Positions 1 through 10,000 of a stretch of 51,006 nucleotides of DNA are shown here, in pieces. Origin of the DNA: CAYUWG01 sp964448285 (GTDB lineage Bacteria; Bacteroidota; Ignavibacteria; SZUA-365); NCBI GenBank assembly GCA_964448285.1, contig CAYUWG010000024.1, positions 1 through 51,006 on the forward strand. Reading direction: 5' to 3'. The number at the start of each line of letters is the position of its first letter. The first letter of the stretch is position 1. Under the pieces are notes generated by a model. That model saw only the letters and a list, made by a program, of their open reading frames with translations. It was not told the DNA's origin and did no database searches. A program made the position numbers and the translations under genes.

Positions 1-15
1 GAGCTTATCAAAAGC

Positions 16-1143
16 CTAGATGGCCATAAAAAAGCAATCACATCCGCGCGTTTCATCTTCTTCGCGGGCTTTGCGTTCTGCTTCTTCGCGGGCTTTGCGC
101 TCGGCTTCTTCGCGGGCTTTGCGTTCTGCTTCTTCGCGGGCTTTGCGTTCTGCTTCTTCGCGGGCTTTGCGCTCGGCTTCTTCGCGGGCTTTGCGTTCTG
201 CTTCTTCGCGGGCTTTGCGTTCTGCTTCTTCGCGGGCTTTGCGTTCTGCTTCCTGATGATCTGCGGCTTCTTGATCTTTTTTCTTGTTTCGCTCAGCAAG
301 CAATTGTTTTCGCGACTTCGATGGTTTGAATCCCTTTGCCCATCGCTCCAAATCAACAGCCGACGATCTCGCTTCGACGTCTTGCTGTAAACAGCGAGCC
401 ATGATGTCGCTCAAAGAATCGGAGCATTCAAGTTCATCGAATACTTTCATATCCACGTTCTGCGACTTGTCCCTTTCCGGACATTTCCCTTGAAGCATTT
501 CAAACATGATGATGCCCAGAGAAAAAATATCGTCGAAGGGCGTCGAAGATATGGATTTATACCTCTCAGGAGATGCATATTGCGGGTGCAATATCCGGTT
601 CGGTCCTGCTTCGTGCATGAGTGTGTTATGAAGTATGCGACTACTTCCGTAATCTGTCAGTGCAAAGGTTCCATCTTCTTGAATAAGGATATTCTCAGGA
701 GTAACGTCGAGGTGAACCAGATTCTTTTTATGAAGCGCGATCAGCGCATTACTGACTTGCTGGACAATCCGCGCAACCTCCGTTTCATCCATCAAGCTGC
801 CGTTCCGGCGCGTCATCAGGTCTCGAAGAGAGCCACTCTTTTGAAACGGAATCACCAGATAGGGGTGCCTTTTGAATAATCCCAAGCCCAAAGGAGCAAT
901 GATATGCTGATGCTTGATCGCATGGCTTGCGAGCTCTTCCGTAAGCAACTGGAGGACGAAGTCATCGATGGCTTTTTCGGACGGATAGAATTTCAAGGCG
1001 ACGGGTTCCTGTTTTCCATTGATCACGGCTCGCCACACGATCGTGAACTCGTTCTCCGACATGCAATCTTCAAGGAGATACTTTCCCGAAATGAGATCAC
1101 CTGAAACGGGAAGTTCCGATATCTTCTTTGCTCTTTTACTCAC
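16..1143 (-). CDS. Atypical Ser/Thr protein kinase-like protein with charged repeat tail
   Basis: 375 residues. Residues about 15-270 have the Hanks-type kinase fold: VALK lysine at K51, catalytic loop 144-151 (HLDVTPEN), metal-binding DYG at 164-166, SPE at 191-193, and the DIFSLG helix near 205. The catalytic Asp146, Asn151 and Asp164 are kept. The Arg of HRD is Leu, the catalytic-loop Lys is Thr148, DFG is DYG, and the nucleotide loop (residues 28-37) has no glycine. The fold is therefore clear but activity is uncertain. Residues 298-361 are eight exact EAERKARE units, probably one long charged helix, followed by a short tail with CDC. No membrane segment is visible. The gene is divergent from the exported protein at 1214, with about 70 bp between the starts. 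It could be a low-activity kinase, a pseudokinase or a scaffold; substrates are unknown. Confidence 0.85.
   Translation of the reverse strand: MSKRAKKISELPVSGDLISGKYLLEDCMSENEFTIVWRAVINGKQEPVALKFYPSEKAIDDFVLQLLTEELASHAIKHQHIIAPLGLGLFKRHPYLVIPFQKSGSLRDLMTRRNGSLMDETEVARIVQQVSNALIALHKKNLVHLDVTPENILIQEDGTFALTDYGSSRILHNTLMHEAGPNRILHPQYASPERYKSISSTPFDDIFSLGIIMFEMLQGKCPERDKSQNVDMKVFDELECSDSLSDIMARCLQQDVEARSSAVDLERWAKGFKPSKSRKQLLAERNKKKDQEAADHQEAERKAREEAERKAREEAERKAREEAERKAREEAERKAREEAERKAREEAERKAREEAERKAREEDETRGCDCFFMAI
61..252 (-). repeat. 24-bp tandem repeat, 8 copies (EAERKARE)
   Basis: Eight head-to-tail 24-bp units lie inside the 3' end of the kinase-like gene and encode EAERKARE each time. 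Units differ by only a few silent changes (for example gcgttctg versus gcgctcgg on the + strand). Such exact in-frame repeats usually change copy number by slippage. The opposite strand also stays open across the repeat, which makes a spurious ORF there. Confidence 0.95.
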
Positions 1144-1213
1144 GGTTGTTCATACTCCAGCATTCCTGAACAAATATTAGCGCGAAACCAATGAATCCAG
1201 GAGCCTTTTTCTG

Positions 1214-2131
1214 ATGCCCGTTGCAATTACTTCAACCATAATCCTCTTCCGGCGAAGCATACAGTCCTCCTGCATTATCGCTGCACTGATGATTACCTGT
1301 ACGGTGGTTTTCAGTCATTCAGCGAATGCACAATTCAAAGGTTATTCCCTCAGCCGATCGAATACCTATCTCCTCGAGGAAGCAATATCCCAACGAACGT
1401 CGGAAAATGTGGATGGGAATCGGGATTCATATTCTACAGATTGGAAGCGAGCACTCGCGCTTAACGTTCTTGATATCCTACCACAAGGGGGTTACTCCTT
1501 ATTCTTGGTTGAGGATATGAACGGTTTTCTTGAAGGAGATTCGGTCATCGGTGATCAAAGTATCGCCGAGGAGAACGGATACCAGATATCCTTCGACATG
1601 TCGCCTGCGGGAAACATTCTTCGTGTGAGAGTACCACAGATGCATCTCGAAATGGAACAGGAGAGCGATAGCATTCTCGCTCAAGAGATCAGTCAATCGA
1701 CGTCTGAATATTACAAGAGTGACCTCGATGAGCTTCTTCACATCTATCCTGGAAAGCCTCTGCAATCCGGTGCAGTATGGACGAAGACCATTCACCGCTC
1801 AAACCCATTTTCCGTGAGTATCACTCTTGAATTGAAGTTGGAATCGGAAACGGACTCCTCGTATGTCATTTCGATTCATGGTAGGACGTATTCGCCCGAA
1901 GAAATCGTCTTCGGTAGAGACGATGCGATCTACCGCTTCATCAATATCGACGTGCTCGTCTATGGAAAGTACACGGTTGACCGACAGACCGGCTGGTTTA
2001 TCAATGGCTTACAGACGATTTCCATATTGAGCGAACTTTCCGTTCCTGAAGAGTTGGGGAGCGATACGAACATCCCACTCACCGTTACCGAAGAGCGCAG
2101 GTTGACCGGTCGTGTCATTCCATTGAAGTAG
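1214..2131 (+). CDS. Exported protein of unknown function
   Basis: 305 residues. A signal peptide covers roughly residues 1-40: a basic n-region, the hydrophobic stretch CIIAALMITCTVVF, then SANAQ as a likely cleavage site, so the protein is probably periplasmic or on the outer membrane. An AGGAG lies 8 bases before the ATG and supports this start. The mature part is rich in beta-type sequence with no cysteine motif or known catalytic signature. A segment near residues 180-190 (PGKPLQSGAVW) and one near 255-265 (VDRQTGWF) recall the DUF6263-like pattern of secreted Bacteroidetes proteins, but this is only a resemblance. It is transcribed towards the T9SS cargo genes, 34 bp upstream of the next ORF, so it may be the first gene of that unit. 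Confidence 0.7.
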   Translation: MPVAITSTIILFRRSIQSSCIIAALMITCTVVFSHSANAQFKGYSLSRSNTYLLEEAISQRTSENVDGNRDSYSTDWKRALALNVLDILPQGGYSLFLVEDMNGFLEGDSVIGDQSIAEENGYQISFDMSPAGNILRVRVPQMHLEMEQESDSILAQEISQSTSEYYKSDLDELLHIYPGKPLQSGAVWTKTIHRSNPFSVSITLELKLESETDSSYVISIHGRTYSPEEIVFGRDDAIYRFINIDVLVYGKYTVDRQTGWFINGLQTISILSELSVPEELGSDTNIPLTVTEERRLTGRVIPLK

Positions 2132-2165
2132 TCTTCTGTTCGATTCCGATCTCGGGGAAAAAGCT

Positions 2166-4349
2166 TTGCGCTTTGCATTTGTTTTTCATGCCCTCTATCT
2201 TCATTTCAGAGTAGTGAAAAACACCGCTGCGCCCCTTTCCTCAATCATCATTCATGATATCGTCCTTCGCTACGTGATTCGCTTCGTTCTTGCGTTTTCA
2301 TTTTTCCTGAACCTTGTACAGGCACAGGAACAAGTAACTCCACTTTATCGGAAAACATCAGCCGATGATGAGAGCAAGTTTACATCCGTGGGAAGTTTAC
2401 GCTTGACGGTCTCCAACTTTGGGACGCTCGGTCACGGTTTCAATAAGTGGCCCGGACAACCGAACTGTGAATATCCCACAGGATCAGGCATCGAGCATCT
2501 TTTCGAAGGCGGCTTATGGATCGGAGGCTATCGCAACGGTCAGGGGCCATTCGTATCAACCAGTGCGGTCGATGTCAGTTCAGTGCGCGACGTTGCGTCG
2601 GGATTCGAGTTCACAAACACGGTCGAAGCCCGGACGGAGGAACGTTCGAGTCTCTCAAGTTCCCGTTACTTCAATCCGGATGCAATCAGTCATCAAGACT
2701 TTCGCGCGGATTTCACTGATACGAACAAAGTCGTGCCCGGAACGACGACTGCTATTCCCGAGCATGATTATCCGCTTGGAGTCTCCACGCACATGGAATC
2801 CTATGCTTGGAATTTCTCCTTCGCAGAAAATTTCGTCATCCTCAACTACGCGATTCGCAACGTGAGTAGGGACATCCTTGACAGCGTGTACGCGGGATTG
2901 TGGCTGGATACCGTCGTTCGAAATACGAACCTCTCACCCCCTCGCGGTTCCGCTTTTTACTCACGAGGCGGAAACGGCTTCATCGACTCATTGCGAATGG
3001 CCTATGAATTCGACGTTGACGGCGACCCGGGATTTACCGACAGCTATATCGGTGTGAGTCTGCTTGGAACGACGCCTCTTCAGTTCGTCGGCGTGAAGCC
3101 TACCGGCGGAGACTCACTCGGTGCGCGTGCCTATTTCAACTCATGGCAATTTCGAAATACGACCGATCCGATATTCTTCTCTCCTGCAAACGACCGTGAA
3201 CGCTACGAGAAGCTTGCTGTCCCGCTTTCTCGAAATGACCTTCCCGGACTCACCTCTCCATCGAATCGCTCCGTTCTGTTATCCACCGGACCGTTTCGAA
3301 ACTTCGCACCTGATACGGAGATCAACGTAGTGTTCGCAATTGTCTGTGCGAAGAAATACGGGAATGACCCGACAGCTTCCGATACGGAAACGGCGAAACG
3401 CAATCTCCATCGCTCATGGAGCTTTGCACAGCAAGCGTACGATGGCGAAGACAAGAACAGAAACGGGACGCTCGATCCCGGTGAAGACCTCGATGGTGAT
3501 GGGAAACTCACACGATACGTCCTTCCCGCTCCACCGAAAGCGCCGAACGTGCGAATGATTCCCGGCAATCAAACCGTGACAATTTATTGGGATGAGCAAG
3601 CGGAAAGCTCTATCGATCCCATTTCAGGACGAAGGGATTTTGAGGGCTACCGCATCTATCGCACGAATCCGGGCGCCGACCTGAATCCGAACGCAGTACT
3701 CACGAACTCTTTTATCCTTATCGGTGAGTTCGACAGAACGGATAACAATCTCTTTTACAACACCGGCTTTTCCCGCGTGCGGCTTCAATCACCGGTTCGG
3801 TTCGAAGGCGACGCGAACGAATATCGGTATCGCATGGAGATCTCGAATCAGTTGAACGGCTGGCAATACGTTTATACCGTCACCACGTTCGATCAGGGCG
3901 ATCCTGAGAACAATGTCGAAAGTCTTGAAAGCAGCCGTCTTCAAAATGCACGAAGGCTGATCCCGGGCACGCAGGCATCCGATACATTCGATGCAGAGCC
4001 GCGCGTCTATCCGAATCCGTACTACGCGTCCGCACAGTGGGATGGAGCGGGCGAACGTCAGCGAAAAATCTATTTCTACAACCTTCCCCGAAAAGCAGAG
4101 ATTCGGATCTTCACTCTTGCTGGCGACCTCGTTCGCACGATGAAGCATGAGGCGGATTCATACAATGGAAACGACATCCAGTGGTTCGAACGATACGGGG
4201 ATAACACGCAGCAGCTTGCCGGCGGCGAACATGCATGGGATCTCATCACGGACAGTGACCAGGCAATTGCAACGGGACTCTATTTCTTTACCGTGGAAAA
4301 TCTGGAAACCAACGTTATCAAGCGTGGAAAATTCGCAATCATCAAATGA
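2166..4349 (+). CDS. Secreted multidomain protein with T9SS type-A sorting domain
   Basis: Up to 727 residues from a TTG at 2166, which has GGGGA about ten bases upstream. In-frame GTG codons at 2214 and 2274 are alternatives, and the last would give a conventional signal peptide ending VQAQ. The mature region is a large beta-rich extracellular domain. Residues about 428-446 hold an EF-hand/dockerin-like Asp/Asn-rich calcium loop (DKNRNG, then DLDGDG), followed by a fibronectin-III-like segment (about 455-610). The C-terminal 110 residues begin YPNPYY and end KRGKFAIIK, the layout of a type-A T9SS sorting domain that directs crossing of the outer membrane and surface attachment. The next gene starts 12 bp downstream, so they are probably co-transcribed. 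The ligand or substrate is unknown. Confidence 0.8.
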   Translation: MRFAFVFHALYLHFRVVKNTAAPLSSIIIHDIVLRYVIRFVLAFSFFLNLVQAQEQVTPLYRKTSADDESKFTSVGSLRLTVSNFGTLGHGFNKWPGQPNCEYPTGSGIEHLFEGGLWIGGYRNGQGPFVSTSAVDVSSVRDVASGFEFTNTVEARTEERSSLSSSRYFNPDAISHQDFRADFTDTNKVVPGTTTAIPEHDYPLGVSTHMESYAWNFSFAENFVILNYAIRNVSRDILDSVYAGLWLDTVVRNTNLSPPRGSAFYSRGGNGFIDSLRMAYEFDVDGDPGFTDSYIGVSLLGTTPLQFVGVKPTGGDSLGARAYFNSWQFRNTTDPIFFSPANDRERYEKLAVPLSRNDLPGLTSPSNRSVLLSTGPFRNFAPDTEINVVFAIVCAKKYGNDPTASDTETAKRNLHRSWSFAQQAYDGEDKNRNGTLDPGEDLDGDGKLTRYVLPAPPKAPNVRMIPGNQTVTIYWDEQAESSIDPISGRRDFEGYRIYRTNPGADLNPNAVLTNSFILIGEFDRTDNNLFYNTGFSRVRLQSPVRFEGDANEYRYRMEISNQLNGWQYVYTVTTFDQGDPENNVESLESSRLQNARRLIPGTQASDTFDAEPRVYPNPYYASAQWDGAGERQRKIYFYNLPRKAEIRIFTLAGDLVRTMKHEADSYNGNDIQWFERYGDNTQQLAGGEHAWDLITDSDQAIATGLYFFTVENLETNVIKRGKFAIIK

Positions 4350-4361
4350 AAGGAACCTCCC

Positions 4362-6494
4362 ATGATCCATCGTGCCTTGTTCTTTGCTTCCCTGTTCGTC
4401 GTCTTTGCTGTTTCCTACAGCTTCGGACAAATCAAATCGGATACGCTTACGATCCGGCAGATACAGGAAGTCCACCCGGACACACTTGCGAAAGGTGTCC
4501 AGAATTCACCACGGCTTGGTGATACAATTACCGTTACGGGCATTGCCATCAGTGCGACTCGGGCATTTCCCGGAGGGCCGATGCTCAATCAACTCGGCAA
4601 CGCATACACGGTGTATATCGTCGATGAAGCAGGCGGTCCATGGAGCGGTCTGAACGTCCGCGCGACGGATTCAGTCGCATCTGCATCGACGTTCATTGCC
4701 GCGGTCGATACGGGCGCCGTCATTCGCATCACCGGCGTCGTGACGCAGTTCTTCACAACGACGCAATTCGAGATCGGTGTACTGGCGAATCGTTGGAATG
4801 CCGACATTCCCATCGAGATACTCGACACGAAGCCGCAGAGACCGAATCCGACGGAGATTCTTCTCACGGACTTAGTGAAAGGCGGACCGCAAACCGGCAT
4901 TCCTACAGCACAGCAATGGGAAGGCGCATACGTCACGATTTCGAATCTTCGCGTCGGAACGGTCACGAAGAATCCCTCAACAGGACGCTTCACATGGACG
5001 GTAACCGATGACAAAGGCAACTCGATCGGCGTGTATGACCAAAGCATCTACTTCCGCGGTGGAAGCGCAGGGTTCGACCCGAATTGGGAACCACCGGTAT
5101 CCGGCACTGAAATCACGTTCATTCGCGGAATCATCACGAGTTCAAGCCAGGGAATCATAATCGCTCCGCTCTATCTCGGCGATATCGCGCTCGGCTCCTT
5201 TCCTCCCGTCGTGAAAAATCTCCGGCGCGATAAAGGGATTCCAACATCAACGGATAAAGTCATCGTTACGTGCGAGGTCGAAGACTCGAATCCTACGGGA
5301 AGTATCAGCTCCGTCAAACTTACCTATGGCAGCGGCTCGAGCGACTACGGGACGCTCGACATGAACTACGATCCCGGCACGAAAGAAGCCACAGTTGAAA
5401 TTCCAGCGCATCCCGATGGCACAGTGATCTGGTATTACATAACGGCAACGGACAACAGCAATGAGACCGTCGTGTATCCGGGTGACATCAATAAAGCACG
5501 ACCGTTCTACATCGTGCGTGATGGCGCGACTCGTATTCGCGACGTTCAGTACACGCCTTACTCTGACGGCGTCTCCGGTGCGCTCGGCTTCACGGTAACG
5601 GTTCGTGGGACGGTCGTTTCCGATACATCATTAGGCTTGACATACATTCAGGACAATACTGAATCGTGGAGCGGCATCATGATTCGTGGAGGCGCGGACA
5701 TTCGTGCGCTGTCGCTCGGTGATGATGTGACGATAACCGGCAAGGTTCAGGAAGGATATAGTTCGAGCACGAATTCGAACACGGTGTTGAACACGGCAAC
5801 GATCGATGCAAACCATGGGAAAGCCTCCGTCCCATCCGAGAAAGTGCTGCAGACCGTCGTCTTTCAGGATGGCGTCGTGCGTGACGGCAATCCCGATGCA
5901 GAGCAATGGGAGGGCATGCTCGTCCGTTTCGACAATCTGACTGTCACGGCGAGCAACGCGGACGCAGCGGCGGGAAGCAACTTTGGCGAGTTCGTCGTCA
6001 GCGACGGAAGCGGCAACATGCGCGTGGACGACATCGGTTCGTGGAAGACCGTTTATACGAATGATTCGACGAAGACATCGCTCATTTTCCTGAAACAAGG
6101 AACGACGATCCAGCGGCTCACCGGCATCATGTTCTTCTCCTTTGGCAATTACAAACTTCAGCCCCGCACACCGCAGGATTTCCAGAACGTGACTTCAGTC
6201 CGGCAACTTTCATCGCTTCCGGAAGAAGCCATGCTTGGCACGTTGTATCCGAATCCAATCTCACACTCGCACAACACGATGACGATCCCCTTCAGCATCG
6301 CGAAGCCCGGCGAAGTACGACTCAGCGTTGTCAATCTTCTTGGACAGGAAGTGGACGTGCTCGCAAACGTATCGTATGAAGCGGGCAAGTATGAGGCACA
6401 ATACGATGGGCACGCACTCTCAGCGGGTTCGTACCTTATTCGTCTCGTTGCTGATGGGCGCGTGAGCCAGCGATTGATGGTTCGCATCAAGTGA
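4362..6494 (+). CDS. Secreted OB-fold-like protein with T9SS sorting domain
   Basis: 710 residues starting at an ATG preceded by AAGGAA. A signal peptide of about 22 residues ends SYSFGQ. Two related modules, about 25-275 and 395-630, share the pattern of OB-fold-like domains found in Bacteroidetes exported proteins (blocks such as GDTITVTGI and GDDVTITGKV, with a YTVYIVDE / LTYIQD strand). An Ig-like segment lies between them (about 280-385, with PPVVKNLRRD and WYYITATDNS). The C-terminus from YPNPISHS to LMVRIK is a type-A T9SS sorting domain. No catalytic motif is seen. It follows the previous cargo gene by 12 bp, and its stop overlaps the region upstream of the lipoprotein start. A binding or structural surface role is plausible; function is unknown. 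Confidence 0.8.
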   Translation: MIHRALFFASLFVVFAVSYSFGQIKSDTLTIRQIQEVHPDTLAKGVQNSPRLGDTITVTGIAISATRAFPGGPMLNQLGNAYTVYIVDEAGGPWSGLNVRATDSVASASTFIAAVDTGAVIRITGVVTQFFTTTQFEIGVLANRWNADIPIEILDTKPQRPNPTEILLTDLVKGGPQTGIPTAQQWEGAYVTISNLRVGTVTKNPSTGRFTWTVTDDKGNSIGVYDQSIYFRGGSAGFDPNWEPPVSGTEITFIRGIITSSSQGIIIAPLYLGDIALGSFPPVVKNLRRDKGIPTSTDKVIVTCEVEDSNPTGSISSVKLTYGSGSSDYGTLDMNYDPGTKEATVEIPAHPDGTVIWYYITATDNSNETVVYPGDINKARPFYIVRDGATRIRDVQYTPYSDGVSGALGFTVTVRGTVVSDTSLGLTYIQDNTESWSGIMIRGGADIRALSLGDDVTITGKVQEGYSSSTNSNTVLNTATIDANHGKASVPSEKVLQTVVFQDGVVRDGNPDAEQWEGMLVRFDNLTVTASNADAAAGSNFGEFVVSDGSGNMRVDDIGSWKTVYTNDSTKTSLIFLKQGTTIQRLTGIMFFSFGNYKLQPRTPQDFQNVTSVRQLSSLPEEAMLGTLYPNPISHSHNTMTIPFSIAKPGEVRLSVVNLLGQEVDVLANVSYEAGKYEAQYDGHALSAGSYLIRLVADGRVSQRLMVRIK

Positions 6495-6526
6495 CGTACG
6501 TTTGCTCCAACTATTCGGAGTCGTTC

Positions 6527-6994
6527 ATGAAAATCTCAACCACACTGCTGCTTTTTCTCGCGCTGATTTTCGGCGGTTGTTGCACGTGTAAGGAAGCTGA
6601 AGTCGCTAAGCCATTCTCGATCGGGTTGTCTTCAGGCGGCGGCGTTTCAGGCATGTACACGGGGTTCATCCTTGCGTCGAACGGAGATGTCGTTTACTGG
6701 CGTGGGTTTCGGGGACAGGAAGATTCTCGAACCGTCCTCGGAACGATCGCCTTGGAGCATCTCACGCGATTGAAAACTCTCGTATCGGAATCCCATCTGT
6801 CAACTCTTGCGTTTCGCGAAACAGGCAACATGACGACGCTGCTGAGAGTGAGTGACGGCTCAGAGCTTTTCACGCTCAGTTGGTCGGGGATCGATTCCGA
6901 CGAGTCTGCCGTTCCGAAGGAAATTCTTCCTGTCTATCGGGAACTTGACCGCATCCTTGCGCCGTACCGGCAAAAGCTTTTTGAACAAAAGTGA
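6527..6994 (+). CDS. Small lipoprotein of unknown function
   Basis: 155 residues. The ATG at 6527 is chosen over an upstream GTG at 6491, because 6527 follows a CGGAG motif by six bases and gives a clean lipoprotein signal: MKISTTLLLFLALIFGGC, with the lipidated Cys at position 18. The rest (GGGVSGMYTGFILASNGDVVYWRG and so on) is a compact domain of alternating strands with no catalytic residues I recognise. It ends 58 bp before the M4 protease and reads in the same direction as the T9SS cargo genes. That suggests co-expression and possibly an inhibitor or accessory lipoprotein for a neighbour, but this is inference from position only. Confidence 0.75.
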   Translation: MKISTTLLLFLALIFGGCCTCKEAEVAKPFSIGLSSGGGVSGMYTGFILASNGDVVYWRGFRGQEDSRTVLGTIALEHLTRLKTLVSESHLSTLAFRETGNMTTLLRVSDGSELFTLSWSGIDSDESAVPKEILPVYRELDRILAPYRQKLFEQK

Positions 6995-7052
6995 TCCTGT
7001 TATCGAAAATTCATTTACCCTTTCATTCATCACCCACCAAAAGGAAAATGCC

Positions 7053-10000
7053 ATGAGCATCACTGTTTCTCGACTGTTCGGCAGGCTCGTTAAAATTCTC
7101 TTCCTGTTCGTGTTGCTTACACTGACGTTTTACTCGCTCGTCGCGCAGCAACGCGTTCCTTTCAAAGCGGATGCAAAGACCCGGAACCAAGCCGGTACCG
7201 TGTCGGAGGAACAACTCCAGGCCGCGACAAGCAATCTCGGAAAGTGGAAACAAGCCGTGGACGTGCTCAATCGCCGCCCTGAAGTTAGCGGATTGAGGAA
7301 CCTCTCGGTCACACAAATCCTCGCTTACGACCGGTTGAAAGTTCGCCATCCGGATATGCAAATCAAGTGGGATGAAAGTGGGAGCGTCCCAATTTTCATT
7401 TCCGCTTCGTCTCTCATGAATGGCTATGCAAACCTGAAAGGAGCGAACACATCGAGTGTGGAGACCACGGATCGCTTCTTTCAAGAATACCGTGACCTGC
7501 TTCGCATCGAAGGCCCGGTAGATTTTCGGCAGAGTACTGTTTTCGAGAACGGTGAACGAACTCACGTGCGGTTCAATCAGGTGAAGAACGGGATTCCTCT
7601 TTGGGGGAAGGAGATCATTCTTCATTTCAACGCACGCGGCGACATCGATCTTTTCACCGGTCGTTACGTTCCTTCACCGGAGAGCCTGCCGACGTTTTCG
7701 CTCGATATCACATCCGCGCGCGAAATCGCAGTGCAGGAACTCTCGATGAATACTCCCATCGAAGCTCTCTCTCCCCTGTCTAAACAACTTCTCGATTACA
7801 CGGGCCCGGTCGTCGAACCGATTCTCTTCACCGACGATGTGATGACGCCTGTTCGTTCAGCCTACGTGGTCGAGATTCGTCCGAACCTCATCGATCGCTG
7901 GCGCTATTTCATTGACGCGAACACGGGTGAAGTCATTCGCAGCTACAACGCGACGTGCGCAGACGGTCCGGCAAAAGCGCAGGCCACCGATCTATCGAAC
8001 ACGACAAGGACGATCGATACGTACCTGTTCCAGAACACACACTGGATGATCGATGCATCGAGGCCGATGTTCAATGCAGGACAATCGAAGTTTCCGAACG
8101 AGACGGTCGGAACGATTACAACACTCGACGCGCGCAACACCGATTTGAAAGACATCTTTCATTTCACCTCGCAGAACAATGCGACGTGGAGCGACAAATC
8201 CTCTGTCTCCGCGCATTACCATGCCGCTTTGACGTACGAGTATTTCCGAACGACACACAATCGAAACGCAATAGACGGTAAAGGCAGCACGATCATTTCC
8301 ATCGTGAACGTCACGCAAAAAGGACAATCCATGGGGAATGCTTTCTGGAACGGAAAGATCATGGCATACGGAAACGGCGATCAGGATTTCGGTCCTTTTG
8401 CCGGCTCGCTCGATATCGGGACACATGAGATGACGCACGGCGTTACGGAGAACAGCGCCGGGCTTGAGTACCTTTTCCAATCGGGCGCTTTAAACGAATC
8501 TTTCTCGGACATTTTCGGCTGCATGGTCGATCGTGACGACTGGAAGATTTTGGATGACGTCACTCGCGTTTCCAGCCAATTCCCGACGGGTGCTGCGCGC
8601 GATCTTTCCGATCCGCATAATGGCGGAACGCAAGGTTCTCCCTCGTGGCAACCGAAACACATGAACGAATTCCTCAACCTTTCGCAAGATCAGGACAACG
8701 GCGGTGTGCACTACAACAGCGGCATTCCAAACCACGCAGCCTACCTCCTTTCCGAACAAATAACGCGCGACAAGGCGGAGAAGATTTTCTACTGCGCGCT
8801 CACGACGAAGTTGACGAAGCAATCGAAGTTCATCGACTTCCGGCTCGCGATCGTTCGTTGCGCCGAAGAGATCTATGGCGCAAACTCTCCCGAAGTGAAT
8901 GCGTCCAAATCCGCATGTGATCAGGTGGGAATCACCGATGGTAATCCGACGAAGGATCCCGACGACCTGCCGAACGTCCAAGGCCCCGATCAAATGCTGT
9001 TCGTCAGCGTCGATCCAACCGACCCCGTTTATCTCTGGAGCGTGAAGTTGCCTGGACAACAAAACGACTTCACACCGATTTCCGTAACGGAAGTGAAGCG
9101 GAAAGCGAGTGTTTCTGACGACGGCAAAACTGCGGCCTTCGTCGATGGAGACGGAAACCTTCGTGGAGTGACACTCAATACGACGCCGCCCAATGAGTTC
9201 GTCATCGACAACAGCCGCTTCTGGAGCACCGTAGCCCTGAGTAAAAACTCGAACCTCCTCGCACTGACAACCACCCTCACCGGCGATAACAAGATTCACG
9301 TTTTCGACATCTCTACTCCGACGCCTCGCTTGAAATCCTTTGACGTCTATACGCCGAGCTACTCCGGCAGTGTCCCGAACGTCGCGCTCTACGCAGACGC
9401 GATGGACTTCACGCATGACAACACGTCTCTTTTGTTCGACTGCTACAATGAAGTGACGATCGGCGGTGACAAGATCGGTTTCTGGGAAATCAACCTCATG
9501 TCGGTCTGGAGCGGAAGCAACTTCAGCAATGGCGTGATCTATCGCGTTTTCCCACAGGAACCGAAAATCAACGTCGGCAATCCTGTCTTCTCGAAGAACA
9601 AGACGAACGTGTTCGCTTTCGATCTGCAGCAACCCGAAGCTCAACGCGCCTTCGTCGTTGCCGTAGATATCCTGAAGGGTGACCTGCATCAAATTGCGGA
9701 AACCACTTATCCCGAATACGGTCATCCATCGTATCGTGGCGACGATAGGATGATTTCGTATGCAACGAACACGGCGAACGGCTCGGTGATCTTCAACGTC
9801 GAGTTGGAAGCTGATGCATTGACAGCGAAAGGCACCCCGGCACCATTCGTCAATCTCGCCGTTTGGCCCGTGTGGTATAGAACGGGAAGCCGCCCGGTCG
9901 GAATCGATGAGGATATACCGCTTCCTTTACAAACGGCGCTTGAACAGAACTTCCCGAATCCGTTCAATCCTTCGACTACGATTCGTTATGACTTAGCAGA

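Noticed and set aside
61..252. Possible CRISPR array at the 24-bp repeats
   Set aside because: The units are contiguous with no spacers and lie in a reading frame.
20..256. Plus-strand open frame of 78 codons rich in RALRSAS
   Set aside because: It is the antisense of the 24-bp repeat in the kinase-like gene; the sense strand encodes a sensible EAERKARE tail.
8490..9725. 411-codon open frame opposite the M4 protease gene
   Set aside because: The sense strand carries a complete metalloprotease with catalytic residues, while the antisense frame has no recognisable motif.
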